A stretch of 64,000 nt of DNA. Origin: Bacillus sp. JCM 19041. Its GTDB lineage: Bacteria; Bacillota; Bacilli; Bacillales; Bacillaceae_D. The translations under genes were made by a program, and so were the position numbers. Positions within the stretch are counted from its first letter, which is position 1. Every line of letters begins with the position of its first letter. Shown one piece after another: positions 9,441 through 17,941 of this stretch. The notes under the pieces are model-generated. The model did not search any database and was not told the origin of the DNA. It was given only the letters and a program-made list of their open reading frames with translations. Location of the stretch: NCBI GenBank assembly GCA_001310375.1, contig BAXC01000002.1:19757-83756 (forward strand). Direction: 5' to 3'.

Positions 9441-9475
9441 AAATAAAAAAGAACAACATTTACATGCTGTTCTTT
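9441..9475 (-). terminator. Terminator after the small protein gene
   Basis: On the minus strand, AAAGAACA ... TGTTCTTT stem followed by TTTATTTTT, 25 bp after the stop of the 9501-9689 gene. Confidence 0.8.
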
Positions 9476-9500
9476 ATGTATAGAGTTGATTCTGTCATTG

Positions 9501-9689
9501 TCATTCTAAGCCGTAGTGGACAAGGAGTTGGGTCTCCAAATGCTCAGCTTGATCGAAACTAAGGCTGCTTCGTTTGCTTCTTACATAATCTTCAATTGCT
9601 CGTAGATAGGCAGATAGCTCGCTAGTAGCAGTTGGTAGAAACTTTTCTGCTCTCTTTTCAACAGCTTTTATATCTTCTTGTGAATACAC
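9501..9689 (-). CDS. Small conserved-looking protein of unknown function (62 aa, GTG start)
   Basis: The frame starts at a GTG 8 bp after a full AGGAGG and ends before its own terminator, so it is very likely a real gene. The product is a soluble, mainly helical, charged 62-residue protein (IKAVEKRAEKFLPTATSELS, then LRAIEDYVRSKRSSL). I do not recognise the family. It has no membrane segment and no metal motif. Confidence 0.65.
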   Translation of the reverse strand: MYSQEDIKAVEKRAEKFLPTATSELSAYLRAIEDYVRSKRSSLSFDQAEHLETQLLVHYGLE

Positions 9690-9853
9690 GGCAGTCGCCT
9701 CCTAATTCAACGTTTTTTTCTTTAGGTTAAGTGTACTGGAGAAATCTTCCCATATCTATTTAAGATTTGATAAAGAGTTAGTGAAACTGTCTTAACAAAT
9801 AGGAATTAGTGTGGGAATTACCATAAAGTGGTTTTTTTGTTTTGTGATAGAGA

Positions 9854-9882
9854 TTGACCATTTTATTAAACTTGATTAATCT
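9854..9882 (+). promoter_or_regulatory. Sigma-A promoter of the module A activator
   Basis: TTGACC, 17-bp spacer, TAATCT. The expected start of transcription near 9889 lies ahead of the ribosome site GGGAGGGG (9901-9908). This argues for the start codon at 9917 rather than an in-frame codon at 9854, which lies inside the -35. Confidence 0.65.
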
Positions 9883-9916
9883 GGAAAAAAGTCAATTACC
9901 GGGAGGGGTCGAAGTG

Positions 9917-11683
9917 ATGAAACAATTGAAGAGAGTTCAGCTAAACTTAGCGGAAACAGATAGGTGTGCATACTGGGCAGAACCAATTTCTTTTGTTGTC
10001 CAAGCAAGTCGATCTGTCCGTGAATGGGCAAGTTTGGTTAAATCTGCCGGTCAATCAATTTTAATTATTGATGAAAAAGAAAAGCCTATTGGGACACTGT
10101 CTGCTAGGGGTATCTTGCGGTTAATTGAAAAATTAGATACGTGCGAAAGGGAGTTGCAACAAGATTTGTTGGACCCGGTTCAATATGCTGAAGGACAAAC
10201 ATCTATTGATGGCATTCAGTTTAACGGAGCTGCATTGGTTCTTGTGAAAGAAGGAGAAACGATAATCGGGGGAATTACAAAAGAAAGATATCATCAAGCG
10301 AAAGGACACTTTTTGAAAGACGATCATCAGCAAGAAATTATTTTAAAGACAATTATCGAAACCGCTTACGAGGGAATTGTTATTGTCGATCAGGATGGCA
10401 AGATTGTTAGTATGAACAAAGCGTATTTAAGTTTTTTAGGAAGAGAAGAAGAATATGAGGTTGTAGGAAAGTTTGTTGCGGATGTAATTGAAAATACCGA
10501 ATTGCATCATGTAGTTAAGTCTGGGATTCCTCAGAGAGGGAGAATTCAAGTAATTCAGGGCCAAAAAATGGTTGTTCACCGTATGCCAATTTGGCAAAAG
10601 CAACAAGTGGTAGGGGCAATAGGCATGTTAATCTTCGAAGGTGTTTCTGAACTATATAAAATCTTAAAGAGTGCAAATGATTCTTCTATTTATGATAAGA
10701 AAAGTGTAGAAGTTAAAAACACTCAAATGAAACTGTATTCCTTCGAACAGATGATTGGAAAAAGTTCAGCGTTGCATATGTGCAAGAGCTTTGCACGCAA
10801 AGCATCACGAACAACGGCGGCTGTCCTAATTACTGGGGAGAGCGGTACTGGAAAAGAGTTGTTTGCTCGTTCGATTCATCAATTAAGTTCACAGGCCGAA
10901 GGTGCATTTGTTGCGATTAACTGTGCTGCTGTGCCAGAGACATTGCTTGAGGCAGAATTATTTGGGTATGAAGAAGGTTCTTTTACGGGAGCCAAAAAAG
11001 GAGGCTCTATTGGAAAGTTTGAACAGGCTGATAGAGGAACATTGTTCTTAGATGAAATTGGAGATATGTCCCTTAGTATGCAAGCTAAACTTTTGAGAGT
11101 GTTAGAGGTGAAAGAGATAACAAGAATTGGTGGAAATGAGGAAAGGTATGTTCATTTTCGACTAATAGCGGCAACGAATAAAAAACTGAAAGAACTTGTC
11201 AGCTCAGGACATTTTAGAGAGGATTTGTACTACCGTATAAATGTGATTCCGTTGTATATACCGTCACTAAGGGAAAGGATAGAGGATCTCCCTCTTTTAA
11301 TGAGTCATTATATTGAGGAATTTGCTCGCGAGTATCAATTAGAAGCAAGAGAATTTGGGGCAGAGGCATTGCAAGCAATGCTTTCTTACCATTGGCCAGG
11401 AAATATAAGAGAACTTGTGAATGTAATTAATTATATTATGACAATAAGTGAAAATCGAATTGTGTCATTATTGGATTTGCCCGGTGACATTCTAGCAAGG
11501 AAAGACCGGGTTCAAAAAATGCCGTTAAAATCTACGGCTCGAGAGAAAGAGAAAAAGGTAATTAAAGAAGTACTTATTGAGGCAAAAGGGAATAAATCGG
11601 TTGCGGCAAAAATATTAGGTGTCCATCGATCTACATTGTATCGAAAATTAAAGAATTTAGATCTGGACATAGAGCCGCTCTAA
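9917..11683 (+). CDS. Sigma-54-dependent activator, CBS-PAS-AAA+-Fis (module A)
   Basis: A 588-residue enhancer-binding protein. An N-terminal pair of CBS-like repeats (about residues 20-130; AGQSILIIDEKEKPIGTLSA) is followed by a PAS domain (about 145-240; GIVIVDQDGKIVSMNKAYL) and an AAA+ domain. The AAA+ domain has Walker A GESGTGKE near 308, the sigma-54 contact loop as GSFTGA near 355, and Walker B GTLFLDEIGD. A Fis-type helix-turn-helix (VAAKILGVHRSTLYRKL) ends the protein. The loop reads GSFTGA instead of GAFTGA, a variant seen in active members. A sigma-54 promoter 290 bp downstream heads the dehydrogenase-permease pair, its obvious target. The signal could be a nucleotide (CBS) or a small ligand (PAS). 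Confidence 0.92.
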   Translation: MKQLKRVQLNLAETDRCAYWAEPISFVVQASRSVREWASLVKSAGQSILIIDEKEKPIGTLSARGILRLIEKLDTCERELQQDLLDPVQYAEGQTSIDGIQFNGAALVLVKEGETIIGGITKERYHQAKGHFLKDDHQQEIILKTIIETAYEGIVIVDQDGKIVSMNKAYLSFLGREEEYEVVGKFVADVIENTELHHVVKSGIPQRGRIQVIQGQKMVVHRMPIWQKQQVVGAIGMLIFEGVSELYKILKSANDSSIYDKKSVEVKNTQMKLYSFEQMIGKSSALHMCKSFARKASRTTAAVLITGESGTGKELFARSIHQLSSQAEGAFVAINCAAVPETLLEAELFGYEEGSFTGAKKGGSIGKFEQADRGTLFLDEIGDMSLSMQAKLLRVLEVKEITRIGGNEERYVHFRLIAATNKKLKELVSSGHFREDLYYRINVIPLYIPSLRERIEDLPLLMSHYIEEFAREYQLEAREFGAEALQAMLSYHWPGNIRELVNVINYIMTISENRIVSLLDLPGDILARKDRVQKMPLKSTAREKEKKVIKEVLIEAKGNKSVAAKILGVHRSTLYRKLKNLDLDIEPL

Positions 11684-11784
11684 AGAATGGTTTAAATCAT
11701 AGCAAGTAACCAAAGCGAGTTTTCTATTCAAACCATCGCCCTCTGCATTCTTATACTGAAAAGATCAGCAACTAGCGGACGGCA

Positions 11785-11865
11785 TGCACATAGACTCCTG
11801 CGGAAAGCGAAGTGTCTGCCCGGAGCGGGAACAAGGCGACGGTCTCGTTATAACGGGACTTTGTC
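11785..11865. repeat. Dispersed Bacillus intergenic repeat (AGACTCCTGCGG type)
   Basis: This non-coding stretch starts with AGACTCCTGCGGAAAGCGA and continues with GC-rich, partly self-complementary sequence. It is much richer in GC than the surrounding intergenic DNA. Similar elements beginning with this core recur between genes in alkaliphilic Bacillus genomes. The boundaries are approximate. Confidence 0.6.
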
Positions 11866-11881
11866 TTCAGTCTGTCTTGGT

Positions 11882-11932
11882 TGTCGCTTTTATGAGACGT
11901 ATATGCAACAGTAGTGTCGTAATAATGCGACA
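11882..11932 (+). promoter_or_regulatory. Candidate upstream activator sites for module A
   Basis: Inverted repeat TGTCG-TAATAATG-CGACA (11915-11932), with a further half-site TGTCGC at 11882-11887. Its near edge is about 40 bp before the -24 element of the sigma-54 promoter. Enhancer-binding proteins use such dyads, but the distance is shorter than usual. Confidence 0.45.
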
Positions 11933-11971
11933 TAAAAAGGAAAAACACTTACAATCATAAGGTTCTTCAAA

Positions 11972-11987
11972 TGGCATGTTTCTTGCA
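11972..11987 (+). promoter_or_regulatory. Sigma-54 (-24/-12) promoter, module A
   Basis: TGGCATGTTTCTTGCA matches the consensus TGGCACG-N4-TTGCW at all but one defined position (T for C), with the GG and GC spaced exactly as required. Transcription should start near 11998. This leaves a leader of only about 15 nt that is almost entirely ribosome site before ATG 12013. Confidence 0.88.
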
Positions 11988-12012
11988 AAAACGATAGAAA
12001 GGAGGGATTATC

Positions 12013-13197
12013 ATGAAAGTAGCCATTAATCATCTGCCATCAACAATCATTTATGGAGAAGGTAGTTTCCAGCAGCTAGGTATTGAAGCTGCAAAGGTAG
12101 GTTGCAGAGCGCTGATTATAAGCGATGCAATAATGAATGAAATAGGGAATGTAACTCGTGCAGAGGAAATCTTAGAACAAAGCAGCATTCAATCATTTGT
12201 TTTCCTAGGAGTCGAGTCTGAACCAAAAGATACGTACGTATATGCTGCACTAGAACTACTGGAAACGTATCAATGTGACCATATTATTTCTCTAGGTGGT
12301 GGAAGTTGTATTGATACAGCTAAAGCAGTCGCTGTATTGGCCACGAATGGAGGTTCCATTAGTAACTACATGAATGGACAAACAATCGCAAAAATGAAAG
12401 CGCTTCCTTTGATTGCGATACCAACAACTGGAGGAACAGGGTCGGAAGTAACTGACGCAACTGTCATTACTAATTCGACTAATGCAGTAAAAATGATGAT
12501 TAAACAACAGGCTTTTATGCCCCAAGTTGCGATTGTTGATCCAGTGCTTACAGTGTCATCACCACCAAGCATTACAGCTGCTACTGGTTTAGACGCATTG
12601 ACGCATGCATTAGAAGCTTACATAAGTAGAAAAGCTCATCCTTTTACGGATACATGCGCTCTCGATGCGATTAAGCGGATCTACGATAACATTGAGGTGG
12701 CCTATCAAAATGGTGAGAATATACAAGCACGCCAGGAAATGATTTATGGATCAATGCTCGCTGGTATTGCCTTTTCCAATTCTTCTGTATGTCTTGTGCA
12801 TGGTATGTCCCGTCCAATAGGCGCTTTATTCCATGTGCCCCATGGTGTTTCAAATGCGATGTTGCTCCCTATCGTGCTTGAATATACAAAAGAAAACTGC
12901 GTGGAACGCCTAGCATCAATAGCGCGAGTACTAATGCCAGAGAGGCAAGGTGAATCTGATCACACCTTGTCAGACGTTCTTGTTAAAAACATTGTTTCGC
13001 TCTGCGCTCGGTTGAACATTCCAACATTAAGTGATTGGGGTTTAGAGAAAGATGTTTTTAGTGGTCATTTAGAGAAAATGGCGTCTGATGCACTTGAAAG
13101 CGGTAGCCCTCAGAACAACCCGAGGATCCCGACAAAAGCGGAGGTCATTAAACTCTATGAAGATTTAATCAATCGTAGCTCGACTGTTTCAAGTTAA
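12013..13197 (+). CDS. Iron-containing alcohol dehydrogenase (module A)
   Basis: A 394-residue type III (Fe) alcohol dehydrogenase with the NAD site GGGSCIDTAK and the PTTGGTGSEVT motif. Metal ligands lie in GLDALTHALE (Asp about 193, His about 197), VHGMSRPIG and VPHGVSNA. Relatives include 4-hydroxybutyrate and 1,3-propanediol dehydrogenases, and the exact alcohol cannot be assigned. It is driven by the sigma-54 promoter just upstream and followed 15 bp later by a GntP-like permease that should import its substrate or a precursor. It is intact and about 390 residues long, the family norm. Confidence 0.9.
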   Translation: MKVAINHLPSTIIYGEGSFQQLGIEAAKVGCRALIISDAIMNEIGNVTRAEEILEQSSIQSFVFLGVESEPKDTYVYAALELLETYQCDHIISLGGGSCIDTAKAVAVLATNGGSISNYMNGQTIAKMKALPLIAIPTTGGTGSEVTDATVITNSTNAVKMMIKQQAFMPQVAIVDPVLTVSSPPSITAATGLDALTHALEAYISRKAHPFTDTCALDAIKRIYDNIEVAYQNGENIQARQEMIYGSMLAGIAFSNSSVCLVHGMSRPIGALFHVPHGVSNAMLLPIVLEYTKENCVERLASIARVLMPERQGESDHTLSDVLVKNIVSLCARLNIPTLSDWGLEKDVFSGHLEKMASDALESGSPQNNPRIPTKAEVIKLYEDLINRSSTVSS

Positions 13198-13211
13198 AAG
13201 GGGGCACTCGA

Positions 13212-14542
13212 ATGTTAAGCATGGTTGGACTAGTGGCATCTCTTGCTTTATTGATTGTACTAACACTCAGGGGTATTAATATTATCATTGCAGCTCTGCT
13301 TTCGTCAGTTGTTCTTGCGTTAACAGGCGGTTTAAACATTAATACGGCTATGAGTGGCTATTATATGGCTGGTTTTACTGACTATTTTTCTTCATGGTTT
13401 CTAGTATTTCTATTAGGAGCAATATTCGGTAAGGTTATTCAAGACACAAAAGCGGCAGAGTCAATCGCCGATTGGATAAAGAGAAGGCTAGGTGCGAAAT
13501 GGGCGCTGTTTGCGGTTATTGCCGCATGCGCATAATGACTTATGGAGGGGTCAGCTTATTTGTTGTTGGTTTTACTGTTTATCCTATTGCCGTTTCGTTG
13601 TTTAAATTAGCTGATTACCCACATCGGTTTATTCCAGTGGCAATTGTATTTGGTGCTATATCATTTACGATGACTTCGCCAGGTTCGCCAGAAATTCAAA
13701 ATATAATTCCAACTGAATTCTTTGGAACAACACCAACTGCCGGGGGAGTTATCGGTGTCTTTATGGGCTTATTTATTATGATTGCTGGAGGACTTTGGAT
13801 TCGTTATATGATGCAACGTGCTTTAAAGAATGGTGAACGATTTGACTTGCCAAAAGACAGTCCGATGTACAGTCTTGAAAAAGAACCGGTTCAAGAGTTG
13901 GCGGCAGCACGAGAATCCGTTTTGCCAAAACCGATTTTTGCACTCTTACCACTTGTTCTAGTCATCGTGTCATTAAATATAATGGCTTATTATATGCCAG
14001 CAAAGACGGCTGTACTTGTTGCACTCTTGCTAGGTGTTATAGCAACATGGTTGTTAAATATTAAGTTTGTTACTCAGTACTGGCAATCACTTGCGGCTGG
14101 TGCACAAAATTCCCTCATCGCAATTGCTAACACTTGCGCAGTAGTAGGATTTGGCAGTGTGGCTGCTCAAGTGCCTGCGTTTGACGTTTTCTTAAATGCG
14201 TTACTTGATACAGCTGGTTCACCATTTCTTAGCTTGGCCTTGTTTGTGACCGTGATTTGCGGAATTACCGGCTCTGCTTCAGGAGGTCTGGGCATTGCTT
14301 TGCCTCTTATTGCACCAGAGTATATGGACCGTGGTGTCGATCCGGGGGCCATGCATCGTATTTCTGCACTTGCATCTGGAGGGCTTGATTCATTGCCTCA
14401 TAATGGCTTTGTTGTGACAACGATTCGTGCGATTTGTGGGGAAACACATAAACGAGCGTATACGCCTATTTTCTTTGTTTGTACAGTTGTCCCAACGATA
14501 GCGCTAGGAATAGCGGTAGCTCTTTATACGATTTTCTATTAA
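13212..14542 (+). CDS. GntP-family permease (one frameshift)
   Basis: A proton-coupled carboxylate/sugar-acid permease of about 440 residues with some 12 hydrophobic helices. Family-type motifs include TMTSPGSPEIQN (about residue 155), GITGSASGGLGIALPL and SGGLDSLPHNG. The frame shifts once near 13533, where one A appears to be missing between AACA and IMTYGG. The sequence on both sides belongs to one GntP protein. It is co-transcribed with the iron alcohol dehydrogenase under sigma-54 control, which suggests uptake of a small hydroxy acid. The substrate is not determinable from sequence. Confidence 0.85.
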
Positions 14543-14619
14543 GCCTAATGTTGAAAAGTGAAGGGGAGCAATTGAGAAATCACAAATGAGATTGTTTGAC
14601 ATACGTTTAAATTTGGCTG

Positions 14620-14652
14620 CCGTTCCTTATAAAGGAGCGGTGGTTTGTTTTC
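14620..14652 (+). terminator. Probable terminator after module A
   Basis: Stem CCGTTCCTT / AAGGAGCGG with one mismatch around ATA, then TGGTTTGTTTTC. It lies about 80 bp past the permease stop, and the T-run is interrupted. Confidence 0.45.
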
Positions 14653-14742
14653 GTTCCAAAGAGGATATGGAAAGGGAGTGCGTGGTGCATACTTAATAAA
14701 AGAAAGTACGATTAAAACGAGGGATTTCAGAGGAGGATACTT

Positions 14743-15672
14743 ATGTTATGTCGATCTAGTGATGAACTTCAGCTCTTGGTTAATCAAGCAAAGGATGTAA
14801 CGAGCCAAGGAAGTGTAGCTGATTACATACCTGCTTTGGCGCTTGCAGAGCAAGAAAAAGTTTCTGTCGCATTATATTATCCGGATGGAAGGTTGTACTC
14901 TGCAGGTGATACGCAGGAGAATTTTACGCTTCAAAGCATTTCTAAGGTTCTTTCCCTTGCTTTGGCATTAATTGATAAAGGAGAAGAACATGTCTTTTAT
15001 TGGGTAGGAAAGGAACCCACTGGCGACCCATTTAATTCGATTGCAAAGTTAGAGACAAATAATCCTTCTAAGCCATTAAATCCAATGATTAATGCTGGTG
15101 CACTCGCGGTAACGCATATGGTTGAAGGGGCTTCAGTTGGGGAGCGGTTGGAACGTTTGCTTGATTTTATTCGCTGTCTGGCAAACAACAAGAAGATTGC
15201 TTATAACGAAGAAATCGCCAAATCGGAGTACGAAACAGCTGATTTAAATCGCGCACTTGCGTTTTTTATGAAACAGCATGGTGTTATTAATGAAGATGTA
15301 GAAGAATTAATGGATCTTTACACAAAGCAATGTGCGATTGAAATGAATTGTATGGACTTGGCACGAATTGGATGTGTGTTTGCCATGGACGGTCGTGATC
15401 CAGAAACAGATGAACAGCTCTTACCGGTCGATGTTGCACGTATCTGTAAAACATTTATGGTGACGTGTGGGATGTACAATGCTTCGGGAGAGTTTGCGAT
15501 TAACGTGGGTATACCAGCAAAAAGCGGTGTCTCCGGTGGTATTATGGGATCCATTCCGAAGAAGTGTGGTATCGGTATTTATGGACCATCATTGGATGAC
15601 AAAGGGAACTCCATTGCTGGGATGAAGTTGCTTGAAATGATGTCGAAACAGTATTCGTTAAGTATGTTTTAA
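14743..15672 (+). CDS. glsA: Glutaminase A
   Basis: Hydrolyses L-glutamine to glutamate and ammonia. The 309-residue protein has the full length of bacterial glutaminases and the serine-lactamase-like fold. Catalytic Ser65-x-x-Lys68 lies in QSISK, followed by NPMINAGALA, and the Gly-rich PAKSGVSGGIMG segment near the C-terminus lines the active site. GAGGAGG precedes the ATG. It stands alone between two terminators, next to the sigma-54 modules but with no visible sigma-54 promoter. Confidence 0.95.
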   Translation: MLCRSSDELQLLVNQAKDVTSQGSVADYIPALALAEQEKVSVALYYPDGRLYSAGDTQENFTLQSISKVLSLALALIDKGEEHVFYWVGKEPTGDPFNSIAKLETNNPSKPLNPMINAGALAVTHMVEGASVGERLERLLDFIRCLANNKKIAYNEEIAKSEYETADLNRALAFFMKQHGVINEDVEELMDLYTKQCAIEMNCMDLARIGCVFAMDGRDPETDEQLLPVDVARICKTFMVTCGMYNASGEFAINVGIPAKSGVSGGIMGSIPKKCGIGIYGPSLDDKGNSIAGMKLLEMMSKQYSLSMF

Positions 15673-15687
15673 TGGGATAAGGTAGCT

Positions 15688-15718
15688 AGCAGGAAGCGAG
15701 TACGCTTTCTGCTTTTTT
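15688..15718 (+). terminator. Terminator after glsA
   Basis: Stem GCAGGAAGCG / CGCTTTCTGC (one G-T pair) with loop AGTA and six T. Confidence 0.9.
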
Positions 15719-15783
15719 CTTGTTTCGCTCGGATCCTACCTAACGTATAATCAATAGGCGAAACGTAAGGAGCAAAGAATCGT

Positions 15784-17925
15784 ATGTCTAAAGTAGAAAA
15801 AACAATAACCGAAATTAAACTAGAAATCTTGGATAGAAAAAACAAACGTATGACAGTCAAGTTACGCACATTTTTAACGCGTATGGGATATAAACGACGC
15901 ACTCCTCAATTGGTGGCGGAAGTCGATCGACAGTTAAGACGCGCTGGCTTGATTGCATATACTGCGAAACGAAGCAAACAATGGTATGAATTAAAAATGG
16001 AAGAATGGGTGACCTTTGCTGGTAAGGAAAAAAGGAAAGAGAGGGATGACAAATTTATTAGGCATATTGAAGTGAAAGAAGGCAATAATCCAATCTCATT
16101 GTATGCCCATCAAGAAGATGCCATTGATGCGTTAAATAAAGCTGTGCATGAACGATTTGCAGGTATCATTGCCATCCCGACAGGTGGAGGGAAAACGTTG
16201 ACAGCTGTCAGATGGCTTCTCTCTTTTGCGGTTAAAAGGAAGAAAAAAGTATTGTGGCTCGCACATCGTCATGAACTGCTTGAACAAGCGTTCTATGCAT
16301 TTAATCAGCAGGCTTATCGTGAACAGCTGAATGGACGCAACTCTTTCCAGTGCCAGGTTGTTTCTGGACATGCGGAACATGGTCATGCACTAGGAGTAAG
16401 TCAGTCAGATGATGTCATTATTGCGAGCAAAGATAGCTTAACCAGTGGGATCGACCGTTTTCTATTAAATTGGGTAAATGAAGACGAAGAAGTAGTGGTT
16501 GTCATTGATGAAGCTCACCACGCGACCGCAAGAACGTATAAACATATTATTGATGCAATTAAATTATATAGTCGCCCAATACTACTTGGCTTAACGGCAA
16601 CACCGTTCCGTACGGTTGAGGCAGAGCAAGGATTGTTAAAGAAACTGTTCAGGGATGATATTGTTTACCAAATCGACTTAAGGACACTTATTGCTAGAGG
16701 TATATTAGCAAAACCAATTTTTAAAGAGTTACAAACAAAGCTAGATCAAGCTTCTGGTTTAACAAATCAGGAGCTGCAAAGTATCAAATCATTGGACATT
16801 TTGCCTGATCATATTGCAAGGCGTCTTGCAGATAATGGGAGACGAAATCAACTAATTGTAGACGAATACACAGTGAACCACGTGCAATATGGTAAAACCC
16901 TCATTTTTGCAATCAATCGAAATCATGCAGTTATCTTAAATGAACTTTTTAAAAGACAGGGGTTTCGAACGGACTATATTATCTCTAAGAGTGGAAAAAC
17001 GAATGAAGAGAATCGCGAACGAATTGGCTCGTTTAAGAGAGGTGAACTTGATGTCTTAATCAATGTCAATATGCTTACGGAAGGGACAGACTTACCCGAT
17101 GTGAAAACTGTTTTCTTAACACGACCGACAACTTCGCGAATCTTAATGACGCAAATGATTGGCAGGGCTCTCCGTGGTGGTGAAGCAGGAGGAACCGAAC
17201 AAGCTTATATTGTGACATTTACTGATGACTGGAAAGAAACGATTGCTTGGGTCAATCCACGCAAACTGTACAAAGATGAGGCTGCGGACACAGTGAAAAC
17301 GACGAACCGAAAAAAACCTAACACCGAGAGTATGATTTCCATTCAGATGAGTGAACAGGCATTGTACGGAGTGGGGGCTGCATTCAGCGAGTCTTTAGTT
17401 GAACGGATTCCATTTTTTCAAACTGTCCCAACTGGGATTTACTCTTTTTCAGACCCCACCATGAACGATCGAAGTGTTGATATACTTGTGTATGATCAAT
17501 TGGAGGAAAGTTATAAAGCCTTCATTGAAGCGCTTCCTACGCTTGCTTTATTAGGTGAACAAGAAGCAATCATACAGGCAGAGAATAGCCAATTTAAAAG
17601 AAGCAAAGACCACCTTGGTTATGATCGAGGAGATTTAATTAAATTGCTTCATTATTATCAAGCAACTGCTGATAAGCCGTCTCTGCTCTTATTTAAGGAT
17701 AGAGAGAAATTGAATCTACAGGAAGTGGCTGAAGAGATTTATAGAAATGAACTAGGTGGAGAAAAGAAAAAAGCATATATTGATCAACTCTGGAATGAAG
17801 AGGGTAATTTCTATGCTGTCTATTTTGGCTTTAATAAGCTCCATTTTCGAAAAAGGTTAGAAACGGAATTGTTGCGGATTGAAGAGCCAGGGTTATATGA
17901 CGAAGGTGAAAAAAGGCGCGAGTAA
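15784..17925 (+). CDS. Stand-alone superfamily 2 DNA/RNA helicase
   Basis: A 713-residue SF2 helicase. The first 80 or so residues look like a small winged-helix-like domain (LVAEVDRQLRRAGLIAY). The motor follows, with motif I IPTGGGKT near 130, motif II DEAHH near 240, motif III GLTATPF and motif VI QMIGRALRGG near 457. The last 200 residues (after about 510) have no motif I recognise. The architecture is like the ResIII/SSL2 group, but no methylase or nuclease gene lies nearby, so it is neither an obvious restriction subunit nor part of a known defence operon. It is monocistronic, flanked by terminators. Confidence 0.82.
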   Translation: MSKVEKTITEIKLEILDRKNKRMTVKLRTFLTRMGYKRRTPQLVAEVDRQLRRAGLIAYTAKRSKQWYELKMEEWVTFAGKEKRKERDDKFIRHIEVKEGNNPISLYAHQEDAIDALNKAVHERFAGIIAIPTGGGKTLTAVRWLLSFAVKRKKKVLWLAHRHELLEQAFYAFNQQAYREQLNGRNSFQCQVVSGHAEHGHALGVSQSDDVIIASKDSLTSGIDRFLLNWVNEDEEVVVVIDEAHHATARTYKHIIDAIKLYSRPILLGLTATPFRTVEAEQGLLKKLFRDDIVYQIDLRTLIARGILAKPIFKELQTKLDQASGLTNQELQSIKSLDILPDHIARRLADNGRRNQLIVDEYTVNHVQYGKTLIFAINRNHAVILNELFKRQGFRTDYIISKSGKTNEENRERIGSFKRGELDVLINVNMLTEGTDLPDVKTVFLTRPTTSRILMTQMIGRALRGGEAGGTEQAYIVTFTDDWKETIAWVNPRKLYKDEAADTVKTTNRKKPNTESMISIQMSEQALYGVGAAFSESLVERIPFFQTVPTGIYSFSDPTMNDRSVDILVYDQLEESYKAFIEALPTLALLGEQEAIIQAENSQFKRSKDHLGYDRGDLIKLLHYYQATADKPSLLLFKDREKLNLQEVAEEIYRNELGGEKKKAYIDQLWNEEGNFYAVYFGFNKLHFRKRLETELLRIEEPGLYDEGEKRRE

Positions 17926-17940
17926 TTAGGCGCCTTTTTT
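17909..17940. terminator. Bidirectional terminator overlapping the helicase stop
   Basis: AAAAAAGGCGC and GCGCCTTTTTT arms flank the helicase stop codon. The hairpin serves the helicase and the convergent kinase gene. Confidence 0.85.
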
Positions 17941-17941
17941 A

